A DNA stretch of 64,000 bases from Streptomyces violaceusniger (GCA_005405945.1 BJHW01000001.1:7006001-7070000); one strand, 5' to 3'. Counted from the first letter of the stretch, positions 51,971 through 60,721 are shown. The notes: generated by a model not told the origin, from the letters alone. Numbers and translations are program-made.

Positions 51971-52993
51971 TCATGACCTCGGGGCTGCCCGCTGTTCCCA
52001 CTTCGGTACCCAGACGTCCGATTCGGGAGCGTCGGTTCGTCCGGAGCCGGTTCGTCCGGAGTCGAGTCGTCCGGAGTCGAGTCGTCCGGAGTCGAGTCGT
52101 CCGGAGTCGCGTCGTCTGGAGTCGAGGTAGCGGCGGAGTTCGATGAGCGCGGGATGGGGGTTGTCGTCGCGCCAGATCAGCGACATCGGGTAGACCGGCG
52201 CCGGGTCGCGTATCGGTATGCGCCGCAGGTCGTAGCTGTCCGGCCACAGATACCGCGAGCCTTCGCCGACCAGGGTCGCCAGGTCCGCGGAGCCGGCGAT
52301 CTCGGCCAGCAGTGCCTCGTTCCCGAAGACGGGTCCCACCACGTCGATCGTGATGCCGAAGGCGGCGGCGAGTTCGTCGTAGTAGACGGCCACCTCGCCG
52401 CGGGCGTCCAGGCCGGGCATCCGGATGCGGTGTCCGGCGAGTTGCCCCGGCGTGACGGCACGGGCGTCGGCGAGCGGGTGGCGCGGTCCGATGAGGAGCT
52501 GGTGCGGCTCGTCGATCACTCGGGCGGCCCTGATCGGCTCTGGCAGGTGCTGCCACGGGGGCACCGCGTGGAAAGTGGCGTCGATCGTCCCGGCTTCGAC
52601 GGCGGCGATCGCGCCCTCGACGTCCGCGTCCAGGGTCACGACATCCAGTTCGATCTCGGGACGCAGGCGGTAGAAGTCCTGGACGAGCCCCGCCGTCACG
52701 ATCCGCCGGTTGACGACATCGATGCGCAGCGCGCGCCGGCCAGGACGGACGGACGCGTCGGCCCGCTCCGCCACCCGGAGCAGTTCCCGGGCATGGGGCA
52801 GGAACGCCTGGCCGTCGATGGTGAGCCGGGCGCCGCGGGCAGTGCGGGTGAACAGCCGTACCCTCAGGTCTCTCTCCAACCCGGCGATGCGCTTGGAGAC
52901 GGCCTGCTGGGTGATCGACAGGTCGGCGGCGGCTTCTTGGAACTGGCCCGCTTCCGCGACGGCGACGAAGGTGCGTACGGCTTCGAGATCCAC
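51971..52993 (-). CDS. LysR family transcriptional regulator with repetitive C-terminal tail
   Basis: 340 residues. HTH: LEAVRTFVAVAEAGQFQEAAADLSITQQAVSKRIAGLERDL. The effector domain follows (LRIDVVNRRIVTAGLVQDFY, VIDEPHQLLIGPRHPLADA). The last 50 residues are a tandem LDSGR tail encoded by a 15-bp minisatellite, then a short unique end. The tail is not part of the LysR fold. It is divergent from an MFS transporter gene, its likely target. Confidence 0.92.
   Translation of the reverse strand: MDLEAVRTFVAVAEAGQFQEAAADLSITQQAVSKRIAGLERDLRVRLFTRTARGARLTIDGQAFLPHARELLRVAERADASVRPGRRALRIDVVNRRIVTAGLVQDFYRLRPEIELDVVTLDADVEGAIAAVEAGTIDATFHAVPPWQHLPEPIRAARVIDEPHQLLIGPRHPLADARAVTPGQLAGHRIRMPGLDARGEVAVYYDELAAAFGITIDVVGPVFGNEALLAEIAGSADLATLVGEGSRYLWPDSYDLRRIPIRDPAPVYPMSLIWRDDNPHPALIELRRYLDSRRRDSGRLDSGRLDSGRLDSGRTGSGRTDAPESDVWVPKWEQRAAPRS
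52035..52124 (-). repeat. 15-bp minisatellite, 6 copies, in the LysR 3' end
   Basis: Six direct 15-bp units (GTCGTCCGGAGTCG core) from 52035 to 52124, three of them identical. In frame they encode Leu/Thr-Asp/Gly-Ser-Gly-Arg repeats. Length variants would keep the frame. Confidence 0.92.
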
Positions 52994-53000
52994 GCCGAGC

Positions 53001-53035
53001 CACCTTAGTGAACAGCCGAGTCACCTCGGTGAACA
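53001..53035. promoter_or_regulatory. LysR-site candidate: two direct CACCT..GTGAACA boxes
   Basis: CACCTTAGTGAACA (53001-53014) and CACCTCGGTGAACA (53022-53035) are 21 bp apart, two helical turns, just upstream of the LysR start and facing the MFS gene. The second box contains the palindrome TCACC-TC-GGTGA. Confidence 0.65.
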
Positions 53036-53151
53036 ACGGATGGTTGTGAATCGCCGCCAGGACGGTTGTTTGACCTGCTGCCGTGCCGCTCGCTTAGCTC
53101 TCACCGGTCGACGTCGGTCTGTTTCGGGGGACATCGAGAGGCGCGCTGAAC

Positions 53152-54393
53152 ATGGTGGGCAGAAGACCGTTGGGCCGGGAGTTCGGCTGGCTCTGGGCGG
53201 CATACGCGGTGAGCGCCTATGGGTCAGGGCTGGGGTTCGGAGCATTCCCGCTGATCGCCGTAGTGGTGTTGCACGCCGGCCCCGCCGAGGTGTCCGCGCT
53301 GTCCGCGGTGGGGCCCGCGATGGGCGTGCTGATCGCGGTGCCACTCGCGCCGTGGGTGGAGTTCCGGCGCAAGCGCCCGGTCATGATCGCGATGGATCTG
53401 ACCCGGTTCGCGGTCATGGCCACGATCCCGGTCGCCTACGCCTTCGGTTGGCTCGGTTTCGTCCAGTTGCTCGTGGTCTCGGCCGTGGTCGCGGCGGCCA
53501 AGATCGCCTTCAACGCGGCCGCCGGCGCCTGCCTCAAGGGCCTCGTCCGGCCGGATGACCTGCTCGTGGCCAACGCGCGCTTGGAGTCCACGAACTGGAG
53601 CTCCATCGCGGTCGGGCCACCGCTGGGCGGGGCGGCGATCGGCCTGTTCGGGCCGGTCACCACCGTGGTGGCCGACGCCCTCAGCTACCTGTTCTCCGCG
53701 CTGGGCATCACCGCGATGCGCGGCCGGGAAGAGGCGCCCCGGACAACCGGCAAGGGCTCGGCCCGCGCGGGCGCGTTGTTCGACGGCTGGCGACACATCA
53801 TGGGCCACCCCGGGCTGCGGGCGCTCTACCTCAACAACATGCTCGTCGCCGGTCTGATCATGGCCACCGAGCCGCTGCTGGCCGTGCTCCTCCTCCGCCA
53901 ACTCGGGTTCCCGCCCTGGCAGTACGGCCTCGCCTTCGCCGCCCCCTGTCTCGGCGGACTCATCGGCTCCCGGCTGGCCCGCCGGGTGGTGGCCCGCTAC
54001 GGCCGGCACGCGGTCTTCCGGACCGTCGGCACCCTGCGCGCCATCTGGCTGGTCGGCCTGGCCTTCGTCCGCCCCGGCGTCGTCGGCCTCGTCACCGTGA
54101 TCGCTGTCGAGCTGGCGATCATCATCAACATGAGCCTGTACACCCCGGTACTCGCCACCTACCGGCTCGAACACACCCCCAAGCACCTCCTCGCCCGCAC
54201 CCTGTCGGCCTGGTCGATCGGCCAGCAGGCGGCCATCGCCGTCCTCACCGCGCTCGGCGGGCTGCTCGCCGACGCCACCGGCCCACGCACCGCCCTCACG
54301 GTCGCGGGACTGCTCATCCTGGCCACTCCGCTCCTGCTTCCCCGACACGACCACGTCGCGACCGAGCCGGAACCGGTCGGCAGCCCCTCCTGA
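53152..54393 (+). CDS. MFS transporter
   Basis: 413 residues with about 12 membrane segments. The first segment is FGWLWAAYAVSAYGSGLGFGAFPLIAVVVL; the loop 2-3 motif EFRRKRPVMIAMDLTRF is in the usual MFS position. Further blocks are LVANARLESTNWSSIAVGPPLGG and ARTLSAWSIGQQAAIAVLTALGGLLAD. It fits the small-molecule efflux group (DHA3-like). It is probably controlled by the divergent LysR protein. A 17-bp duplication spans the stop codon. Confidence 0.92.
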   Translation: MVGRRPLGREFGWLWAAYAVSAYGSGLGFGAFPLIAVVVLHAGPAEVSALSAVGPAMGVLIAVPLAPWVEFRRKRPVMIAMDLTRFAVMATIPVAYAFGWLGFVQLLVVSAVVAAAKIAFNAAAGACLKGLVRPDDLLVANARLESTNWSSIAVGPPLGGAAIGLFGPVTTVVADALSYLFSALGITAMRGREEAPRTTGKGSARAGALFDGWRHIMGHPGLRALYLNNMLVAGLIMATEPLLAVLLLRQLGFPPWQYGLAFAAPCLGGLIGSRLARRVVARYGRHAVFRTVGTLRAIWLVGLAFVRPGVVGLVTVIAVELAIIINMSLYTPVLATYRLEHTPKHLLARTLSAWSIGQQAAIAVLTALGGLLADATGPRTALTVAGLLILATPLLLPRHDHVATEPEPVGSPS

Positions 54394-54417
54394 CGACCAG
54401 CCCCTCCTGACGACCAG
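54384..54417 (+). repeat. 17-bp tandem duplication at the MFS stop codon
   Basis: Two exact copies, 54384-54400 and 54401-54417; each holds CTCCTGACGACCAG, so the stop codon is duplicated. The convergent TetR gene ends four bases later. Confidence 0.85.
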
Positions 54418-54420
54418 CGA

Positions 54421-55071
54421 CTACGAGCCGTGGTCGACAGGGCGAACGTCGCCTGACGCGGCACTGGCTGGTGAATGGAGGGCCGTCGCACCGTGGCTGC
54501 CGCCCAGCGCGCCCAGTGTGGTTCGCACCAGCAGATTGATCTTCGCCTCGGTCTCCTCCGCGGTGGCGGAGGAGGCCAGGGTCGGAGAGTCCGTGGGCAG
54601 TTCGTGGACCTCGTGCAGAAGGGCCAGGTAGACCTGGCGGCACCAGGCGGGGTCGACCGCGGTGATTGCCCCTGTGTCTCTCAGGCGGGCGAAGAGCAGG
54701 TCGAGGCCGTCGAGCACGGCCGGGGTGAGGGCCGCGGTCAGCTGGACGGCGAAGCGGTGGCAGAGCTTGAGATCGAAGACGATCTCCGTGAGACGGTGCA
54801 GCGCGATGAGGGGCGGTGCGGTCTTCACCCGTGCTTCGGCCAGCCCGCCCAGGTAGCGCTGACTGAGCTGTTCGGCCAGGGCGTCCAGCAGTGCCGTACG
54901 GGAGGCGAACCGGCGGTGGACGGTGGCGCGGGCGAGTCCCGCGGCGTCCGCGATCCGCTCCAGGGACGCGGTGGCGTCCGCGGCGAGCACGGTTTCCGCT
55001 GCTTCCAGGATGCGGGCCGTACTGCGTTCGGCGTCCGCCCGGATCCGCCGGGGAGAGCTGTTCTCGCCCAT
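54421..55071 (-). CDS. TetR family transcriptional regulator
   Basis: 216 residues. HTH: ERSTARILEAAETVLAADATASLERIADAAGLARATVHRRFASRTALLDALAEQL. The C-terminal domain is helical, with KINLLVRTTLGALGG near the end. It is divergent from an SDR oxidoreductase gene; a perfect palindrome at 55138-55159 lies between. Ligand unknown. Confidence 0.92.
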   Translation of the reverse strand: MGENSSPRRIRADAERSTARILEAAETVLAADATASLERIADAAGLARATVHRRFASRTALLDALAEQLSQRYLGGLAEARVKTAPPLIALHRLTEIVFDLKLCHRFAVQLTAALTPAVLDGLDLLFARLRDTGAITAVDPAWCRQVYLALLHEVHELPTDSPTLASSATAEETEAKINLLVRTTLGALGGSHGATALHSPASAASGDVRPVDHGS

Positions 55072-55137
55072 GCCACCTCCTCTGCCTCTGTCTCGGAGTC
55101 ACCCTATCCCCGGCAACAGTAACTAAGACATCCATGA

Positions 55138-55159
55138 CGCAGTTATTGACGTAACTGCG
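55138..55159. promoter_or_regulatory. TetR operator before the SDR gene
   Basis: Perfect arms CGCAGTTA and TAACTGCG with a 6-base spacer that is TTGACG, a good -35 box for the SDR promoter. Further half-sites CAGTAACT (upstream) and TCAGTTAG (downstream) occur in the gap. Confidence 0.82.
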
Positions 55160-55213
55160 ATAGCACTGTTTCAGTTAGTGGCTGCTTGAGTCTTCCCACC
55201 ACAGGAGCACGTC

Positions 55214-56002
55214 ATGGATCTTCAGCTCGCCGGCAAGCGCGTCCTCGTCACCGGGGCGAGCCGGGGCATCGGCCTCGCGATCGTTCGGGCATTCCAGCGG
55301 GAAGGGGCCTTGGTGACCGCGACGGCGCGACGTAGCACGCCCGAGCTCGAGGCCACCGGAGCCGCTTTCGTCCCCGCCGACCTCGCCACGGCCGACGGTC
55401 CGCGGCACCTGGTCGACGCCGTCCTGGCCGTCGATCCCAGGATCGATGTCCTGGTCAACAACGCCGGCGGCGGCGAAATGCCGCAGGAGGGGTTCGGCGA
55501 TCCGCTCAACGGCGGGGACGAGGTCTGGGCCTACGGGTTCGCCCTCAACTTCGAGTCGGCCGTTCGGACCACCCGCGCGGCACTGCCCTCGCTTCTCGAG
55601 GCCAGGGGCGCCGTGGTCAACATCAGCTCCGACAGCGCCCGTCGACCGGGGGCGGAGCCGCTGCCCTACTCTGTTGCCAAAGCGGCCCTCAACGCCTTCA
55701 CCCGACAGCTGGCCGAGCGCATGGCACCCGCCGGAGTGCGCATCAACGCGGTGTCGCCATCAGTGACGCGCACCCCCCAGATCACGGCTGAGGACGGATA
55801 CGTCGCACGAGTGGCGGACAACGTGGGCGTCGACCACGAAACGCTGGTGGCAGCCCTGCCGAAGGAGACCGGGATGCTTACCGAGACCCTGATCGATCCC
55901 GCCGAGATTGCCCGGGCGGTCCTGCTGCTGGCCTCCCCGACCATGCCGAATGCGATCGGCGTGAACCTGTCGGTCGATGCGGGGTCCACCAAGATCGTCT
56001 GA
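55214..56002 (+). CDS. Short-chain dehydrogenase/reductase
   Basis: 262 residues. The Rossmann motif is GKRVLVTGASRGIGLAIVRA; the NNAG motif is VLVNNAGGGEMP. The catalytic residues are Ser in NISSDSARRPG and YxxxK in PYSVAKAALN; the C-terminal PTMPNAIGVNLSVDAGSTKIV is standard. Oxidoreductase on an alcohol or ketone, substrate unknown. It is controlled through the operator at 55138 by the divergent TetR protein. GGAG ribosome site. Confidence 0.94.
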   Translation: MDLQLAGKRVLVTGASRGIGLAIVRAFQREGALVTATARRSTPELEATGAAFVPADLATADGPRHLVDAVLAVDPRIDVLVNNAGGGEMPQEGFGDPLNGGDEVWAYGFALNFESAVRTTRAALPSLLEARGAVVNISSDSARRPGAEPLPYSVAKAALNAFTRQLAERMAPAGVRINAVSPSVTRTPQITAEDGYVARVADNVGVDHETLVAALPKETGMLTETLIDPAEIARAVLLLASPTMPNAIGVNLSVDAGSTKIV

Positions 56003-56204
56003 ACGAGCCCCTCAGCCCCGTCGGCGCACTCGACCAGGACGGAGCACGTCTCAGTGGTCCGTTCCACCCACCCGAGACAGGCATCCGAGCCCGCGACGAT
56101 CGCCACCGCCGACACCTCGGGGTTCTTCCACGGGCGATGTTTCATGGCCGCGAGCGTGGCCGTGCGCTGTGTGTGTGGGGCTCATGTTCCCGGCCGACCG
56201 GGCC

Positions 56205-56593
56205 TCAGTCTTTCAAGATGCCGGCGGAGCGGACGGAGTCGAGCCACAGCGGGAATTCATGGAGTAGCTGATCGTAGAGGGCGGCGTCGGAGAGGGTCTT
56301 CGGTGTCGGTCCCGCGGCGAGGAAGCCGGCGTTGTCGACGACGCGCCGGTTCGGGACCGGCAGGTCGTCGAGTCTGTGCAGGAAGCGGAATTCGTCGTCG
56401 CCGAATCCGATGAACTGCCAGAAGATGGGCAGCCTCGAGGCCGTGCACAGTACATGCTCTGCCGCTGCCTTGGACGTGGGGGAGCCGTCGGTCCGGAAGA
56501 CCACGAATGCCGGGTCGTCGGCCCCGGACGCCTGGTAGTGGTCGATGACGGCCTGCATGGCGACGTGGTAGTCGGTGCGGCCCATGTGGCCCA
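56205..56593 (-). pseudogene. VWA-domain protein, 3' fragment (copy 2)
   Basis: This fragment begins within GHMGRTDYHVAMQAV and runs to the normal family end AGFLAAGPTPKTLSDAALYDQLLHEFPLWLDSVRSAG. Bases 56331-56593 match 46946-47208 of copy 1 at 258 of 263 positions without gaps. The metal-binding N-terminal half (DRSGS) is missing, so it cannot be functional. It keeps the native C-terminus that copy 1 has lost. Confidence 0.85.
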
Positions 56594-56613
56594 GCGGCCG
56601 CGCAGAACCGGCG

Positions 56614-56743
56614 TGACCACGAGCTCTCGGCCTGCGAGTTCTACCCATTGGACGACGCCCTGGCCATGCTGCCGCCCCGCACTCGCCGACGAGCCGCCCA
56701 AGGGCTCCGAGCACTGGCCGAGCAGCGGCCCGCACGGATGTGA
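56614..56743 (+). pseudogene. NUDIX hydrolase, short 3' remnant (copy 2)
   Basis: RDHELSACEFYPLDDALAMLPPRTRRRAAQGLRALAEQRPARM ends at a stop at 56743. It corresponds to the region from 47876 in copy 1, with roughly 85 percent identity. It is separated from the VWA fragment by 20 unmatched bases, so the VWA-NUDIX intergenic region and the starts of both genes are deleted here. Confidence 0.75.
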
Positions 56744-56853
56744 GCTCGCCGGGACGCTGCTCCGGGCCGAGGGGACTCACGGACCGCACACATGCGGTCC
56801 GTGAGGGAAGTACCCCATCGCCGGGGTGTCGTCTGACGCGACCGTCCACCCGT

Positions 56854-57942
56854 TCATTCGGGACGGCGGGACTCCGCCTCCAGCGGGACGAGGGATTGGC
56901 GGCCCGCCGAGAGTGTGTCGAGGGTCCGGGGCGATCCGCGCAGGCGGTCGGTCAGGGCGTCTGTCATCGTGAGGAGGCAGTGGGGATCCACCGAGCGGGC
57001 GGAGAAGTACGCCGTGGCGAAGGCGAGCTGCCCGGTGAATACGCGTGCGTCGTCGACGAACACGGCCGCCGCCAGGGAATCCAGCAACCGGCCCAGAAAG
57101 CCGGTGCCCTCCTCGTGGTCCCTGCCCGAGGTGGCCGAGCTGCCTGAGGTGGCCGAGCTGTTCGCGCGGGCCCGCAGGCCGGGGAACACATCACGCAGCA
57201 CATGGGCCAAGTGCGCCAGCAGTTCGGGTCGTCGTCTGACGAGTACCGCGTACTCCTCCACCGCGGCGGCCTGGACCGAGGACTTCCCGCACAGCACCGG
57301 CGGCCAGCGGTGAAGCAGCGCGTCCGCCGCGTCGCGGGCGTCTGCCGCGTACAGGTCCGCGCCCAGCGCGTACGCCCATGTGCCCTCGGGGCCGAACCCC
57401 GGGCCGCCCGTCATGACGGGGACACCGGCGCATCTGCAGGTCTCGATCTGCCGGTGTGCGAGCGGAAGGTTGAACGTCAGCGTGCACGAGAGAGCGACGA
57501 CGTCGGGGCCGGTCTGATGGACGTCCGAGAGGAGCTCGTGCGGGGAGACCGAGCCGCCGAGTGAGCGCACCCGGAAGCCGCGCAGGCGCAGCACCTCGGT
57601 GAGGATGTGGGAGGGCAGCACATGCCATTCGCCGTCGCCGCACGCCACCAGCACATGGCGCGGTGAACCGCCGCCCACAGGCGCGGCGGCCGCGACCGCG
57701 TCCACCGTCAGCCTGCTGACATGGGTGGCCGCGTGCTCGCGCGCCACCGTCCACTCGCCGGAGGCCCACCTCTCGCCGACCCTCACCTGGGCGGGTGCCA
57801 CCAGTCCGAGCAGTACGTCCTCCGCGCTCACGCCGCTCGTCACCAGACCGACGGCCAGCTCCAGCGCTCCGCCCTCGTCCGCGTCCGCCAGGCAGGCGTC
57901 GAAGTCCGCCTGGACGGCGTCGGTGATCCGGTTGGCATTCAT
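56854..57942 (-). CDS. Stand-alone cobalamin-binding (CarH-like) sensor protein
   Basis: 362 residues. Residues about 5-90 form the helical cap domain, with W59-x9-E69-H70 (RWASGEWTVAREH), the Wx9EH signature of adenosylcobalamin photoreceptors. Residues about 96-215 are the B12-binding Rossmann domain with the axial-ligand motif EWHVLP (His107), then FRVRSLGGSVSPHELL and SCTLTFNLP. The C-terminal 140 residues are a further helical domain joined by an SSATSG repeat. There is no MerR DNA-binding domain. The residue after Trp59 is Ala, where T. thermophilus CarH has the His that binds cobalt after light. The ATG overlaps the phosphatase stop as ATGA, so it works with that protein. Confidence 0.87.
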   Translation of the reverse strand: MNANRITDAVQADFDACLADADEGGALELAVGLVTSGVSAEDVLLGLVAPAQVRVGERWASGEWTVAREHAATHVSRLTVDAVAAAAPVGGGSPRHVLVACGDGEWHVLPSHILTEVLRLRGFRVRSLGGSVSPHELLSDVHQTGPDVVALSCTLTFNLPLAHRQIETCRCAGVPVMTGGPGFGPEGTWAYALGADLYAADARDAADALLHRWPPVLCGKSSVQAAAVEEYAVLVRRRPELLAHLAHVLRDVFPGLRARANSSATSGSSATSGRDHEEGTGFLGRLLDSLAAAVFVDDARVFTGQLAFATAYFSARSVDPHCLLTMTDALTDRLRGSPRTLDTLSAGRQSLVPLEAESRRPE

Positions 57943-59607
57943 GGGCTCCCGGGCTCTCCGGTGCTCGCGGACCCGCCGGGGCCCTCGGGTCGATGGTGTG
58001 GCGGTGAGCCACGGCGGGGAGGCGCCTGAAGCGTCAGGAGGGAGATGTCGTCGTGCGGGCGTCCGGCGAGCCATTCGGTCGTGAGGAGCTCCAGCCGCTC
58101 GGCGACCGAGGGTGCCTGCATGCCGACGCAGCCGGCCAGCGCGTCGGCGAGGCGTTCGTCGCCGTACATCTCCCGTCCGCTCACCCCGCCCCATGCCTCG
58201 GTGAGCCCGTCGCTGTAGAGGAGCATCAGCTCACCGGGTTCGAGGCGGAACTCCGCACGGCCGAAACTGGGATCGGGCACCACCCCGACGAGCATGCCCT
58301 CGCAGACGATCTCCTCCACCGTTCCGTCGCCACGAAGCGCGAGCGGGGGAGGTGGCCGCCGCTGGCGATCTCCACCTTCACCGAGCCGTCGTCGCGGGGC
58401 CGGGCGGAGCCCGTGACCAGGGTCGTGAAGCGGTGGCCGGCGCTGATGACGAGGTCGTTGAGCAGCAGCAGGTCGCTCAGGGGATCGGACCCCCTCCTGA
58501 CCATGGCCAGGGTGCGCATGCTCTGCCGTACGTGCCCTGCCAGCACCGCGGCCTCCGCACCCTTGCCGGACACATCGCCGAAGAAGAACGTGACCCCGCC
58601 CGCGGGGCAAGGCGCCACGTGGTAGTAGTCACCGCTGACGCGCAGGGCCTCCGCGGCCGGCCGGTAGGCGGCGCCGAGCCCGAGGCCGTCGGCCACCGGC
58701 AGCGGCTCCGGAGCCATGCCGGCCTGCAGCACGGCGATGGTGTGGGCCTGCTGCGAGTAGAGCGCCGCCGTTGCCAGCGCGAGTCCGGCCCTTTCGGCGA
58801 ACTGATGCGCCAGTTCGATGTCCGCGTCCTCCAAGCGGGCGCGCTCCGGGCCGCGCAGCATGATCAGCGCACCGGCCGGTACGCCCCCGCGGCGAGCTGG
58901 ACCACCAGCGCCTCCTCGCCGCGAACGAGCTCACTCGGCAGGACGTCATCGAGCGCGGCCAGCTCCTGGGGGCGTATGACATCGGGGCGCGGCTGGAGTC
59001 CGTACAGCGCGTCCGCGACCTTGGGCACCCGCTCGATTGTTTCGACCGCCACCTGCCCGGTGGATCGGGCATCACCCGGACCCGCCCGGTGCCAGTGCGT
59101 ACGCCGTCCGCTCGCGGGCAGAACGATGACGGACACGTCCGCCAGTTTCGGGATCACCATCTCCACGAGGGCGCGAACGCTACGGCCGTGATGGAGCGAG
59201 GCGCCCAGGCGCCGGGTGGTCTCGTCCAGGAAGGCGGACCTGTCGCGCTCCTCGAAGAGCGCGAGCTCGGCCTCCTGGGCGCCGCCGATCTGACGGACCA
59301 GCCACACCGCCGGTCCACCGGCAGTGTGCAGACGACCGAGGAGCCTGCGGCCCTCGTGGACGGTGTGGAAGCGCTCCGCCCGGCGGGCGGCGGCACGCGC
59401 GAGGGGCGCCGCGGCTGACATGCTCACCGGGTGGCCCTTGCGCAGCCCGGGGAAGAGCCGTGCGGCGGCGCGGTTGAATCCGCGGACGGGCCCGTCGGCC
59501 CGGTCGCAGAGGACGACGGCCTCGTCAACAAGATCCAGTAGCTCGCCCAGCCGTGCCGGGGCGCAACCCCATACGCCCCTGCCGTCGCTGCCGCCGTCGC
59601 CCGTCAT
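57939..59607 (-). CDS. PAS-GAF-SpoIIE (PP2C) phosphatase (two frameshifts)
   Basis: About 556 residues after correction. A PAS-like N-terminus (LGELLDLVDEAVVLCDRADGPVRGFNRAAARLF) and a GAF domain (RRLGASLHHGRSVRALVEMVIPKLADVSVIVL) are followed by the SpoIIE phosphatase domain. That domain shows ADGLGLGAAYRPAAEALRVSGDYYHV, the metal motif FFFGDVSGKGAEAA, ASGGHLP, ELMLLYSDGLTEAW and PHDDISLLTLQA. The breaks at about 58870 and 58340 each fit one missing base. SpoIIE phosphatases dephosphorylate anti-anti-sigma factors in partner-switching pathways. It is translationally coupled to the downstream cobalamin-binding protein. Confidence 0.86.
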
Positions 59608-59724
59608 CGGCCACCGCCTCTTGCGTGCTCCGTTGCCGCGCCCTTGGTGCCCGGTCCCCCTTCCTATTGTGTCGGTTTTTCTACAGTGTCCGTCCGGCGT
59701 GGTCGGTCGTGGCCAACTGCAGAG

Positions 59725-59906
59725 CGGCCATCGTCGGTCCCCTCGTCGGTCCCCTCGTCGGCGGCGTGATCGGGGTCCTGGTCCACGACCTCTTCATCGG
59801 CGACGTCCTGGACATCCGCACGCGCATGGCCAAGATCCCGGAAGTCGGCTGCACCCGACCGGTGACCACCACGCCGGAGGTGAGCGCCCGCGCACCACGC
59901 GGGTGA
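59725..59906 (+). pseudogene. Aquaporin/glycerol-facilitator (MIP) gene, 3' remnant
   Basis: VGPLVGPLVGGVIGVLVHDLFIGDVLDIR matches the last membrane helix and tail of MIP-family channels (the VGPLxGG helix followed by a DLFIG-like end). Everything upstream is missing or unrelated, and the GPLV unit is tandemly duplicated by 12 bp. Confidence 0.6.
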
Positions 59907-59948
59907 CGGGTGGACGATCTCGACGGACCCTCATACGCCGAAGTCCGT

Positions 59949-59990
59949 AGCTTGACGCCCGTGCCGCCGGGCCTGTGCCGCCATGCGGTC
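59949..59990 (-). pseudogene. msrA 3'-end fragment D
   Basis: Bases 59949-59969 are identical to msrA positions 62089-62109 (coding for GGTGVK); the adjoining 59970-59990 resemble the flank of fragment B at 61078-61098. Confidence 0.55.
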
Positions 59991-60179
59991 CCTCGAAAGG
60001 TGTGCGCCGCTCCAGTGGCCGGACCGGGCGGCGTTCTCGGTTCCGGCGCGGCCGCGGGAAGAGGGCGGGTTCAGAGGAAGCTCAGAACTTCCTGTGACAG
60101 CCTGGCGCGCCTCACGGGCCGGACAACGGGCGCCCGTGCGCGCGCCGACTTCTCATGGTCACTTCTGGAGGGAAACCTG

Positions 60180-60721
60180 ATGGACATCACCGTTGTCAAC
60201 GGCCTGCCCGCACACGTCCTGATCGTCCACTTCGTCGTCGTGTTCGTGCCACTGAGTGCCCTGGCGGTCGTGGTCGGCGCGATATGGCCGAGTGCCGCCC
60301 GGCGGATGGGGGTGGTGCTTCCGCTGCTGGCCCTCGTGACGCTGGCGAGCGTGCCGGTGGCCACGGGGGCCGGCGAGTGGCTGGAGGAGCACGTCGACAG
60401 CGACGTCCTGGTGCGCAGGCACGCCGAGCTCGGCGACGGGTTGCTTCCCTGGGCCGTCGGCCTGTTCGTGATGGCGACGGCGGTTTGGTGGACGACCCGC
60501 AGGCCGACCACGGTGGAAGCGGCCCCGGGGAGCGGCCCCGGGCAGTCACCTCCCGGTCCGCGCCGCTTGTCCGCGTCGCGGCAGTGGTGCTCTCCGTCGT
60601 GGTGGCCGCGGGCGCCGTCGTGGACGTGTACCGGATCGGCGACTCCGGAGCGAAGGCCGCCTGGCACGACGGCTTCTCCAGGACCGCCGGTGGCGGCGGA
60701 CATGGTGACAACAACGACTGA
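60180..60721 (+). CDS. DUF2231 membrane protein (frameshifted near 60535)
   Basis: A four-helix membrane protein: LPAHVLIVHFVVVFVPLSALAVVVGAIWPSA (first helix with the conserved His pair position), LLALVTLASVPVATGAGEWLEE, LGDGLLPWAVGLFVMATAVWW. After one missing base near 60535 it continues VAAVVLSVVVAAGAVVDVYRIGDSGAKAAW and ends in a Gly/His tail. Corrected length is about 180 residues. The His residues suggest heme or redox partners, as proposed for DUF2231 proteins, but the role is unknown. GGAGGG ribosome site. Confidence 0.8.

Larger units (their letters stand above)
59608..60179. other. Remnant region between the phosphatase and the DUF2231 gene
   Basis: No intact gene. It holds a 3' fragment of a MIP channel gene (59725-59906) and a short copy of the msrA 3' end (59949-59990), each listed separately. 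The last 100 bases include an inverted AGGAAG/CTTCCT pair near 60075 before the DUF2231 gene. Confidence 0.6.

Noticed and set aside
59553..59724. N-terminal half of the frame that ends in the MIP remnant
   Set aside because: It is antisense to the phosphatase start and has no channel-like sequence; only the last 60 codons resemble the family.
60060..60085. Response-regulator-type direct repeats TCAGA at 11-bp spacing before DUF2231
   Set aside because: Only two 5-base matches; too weak to separate from chance, and the AGGAAG/CTTCCT inverted pair overlaps it.
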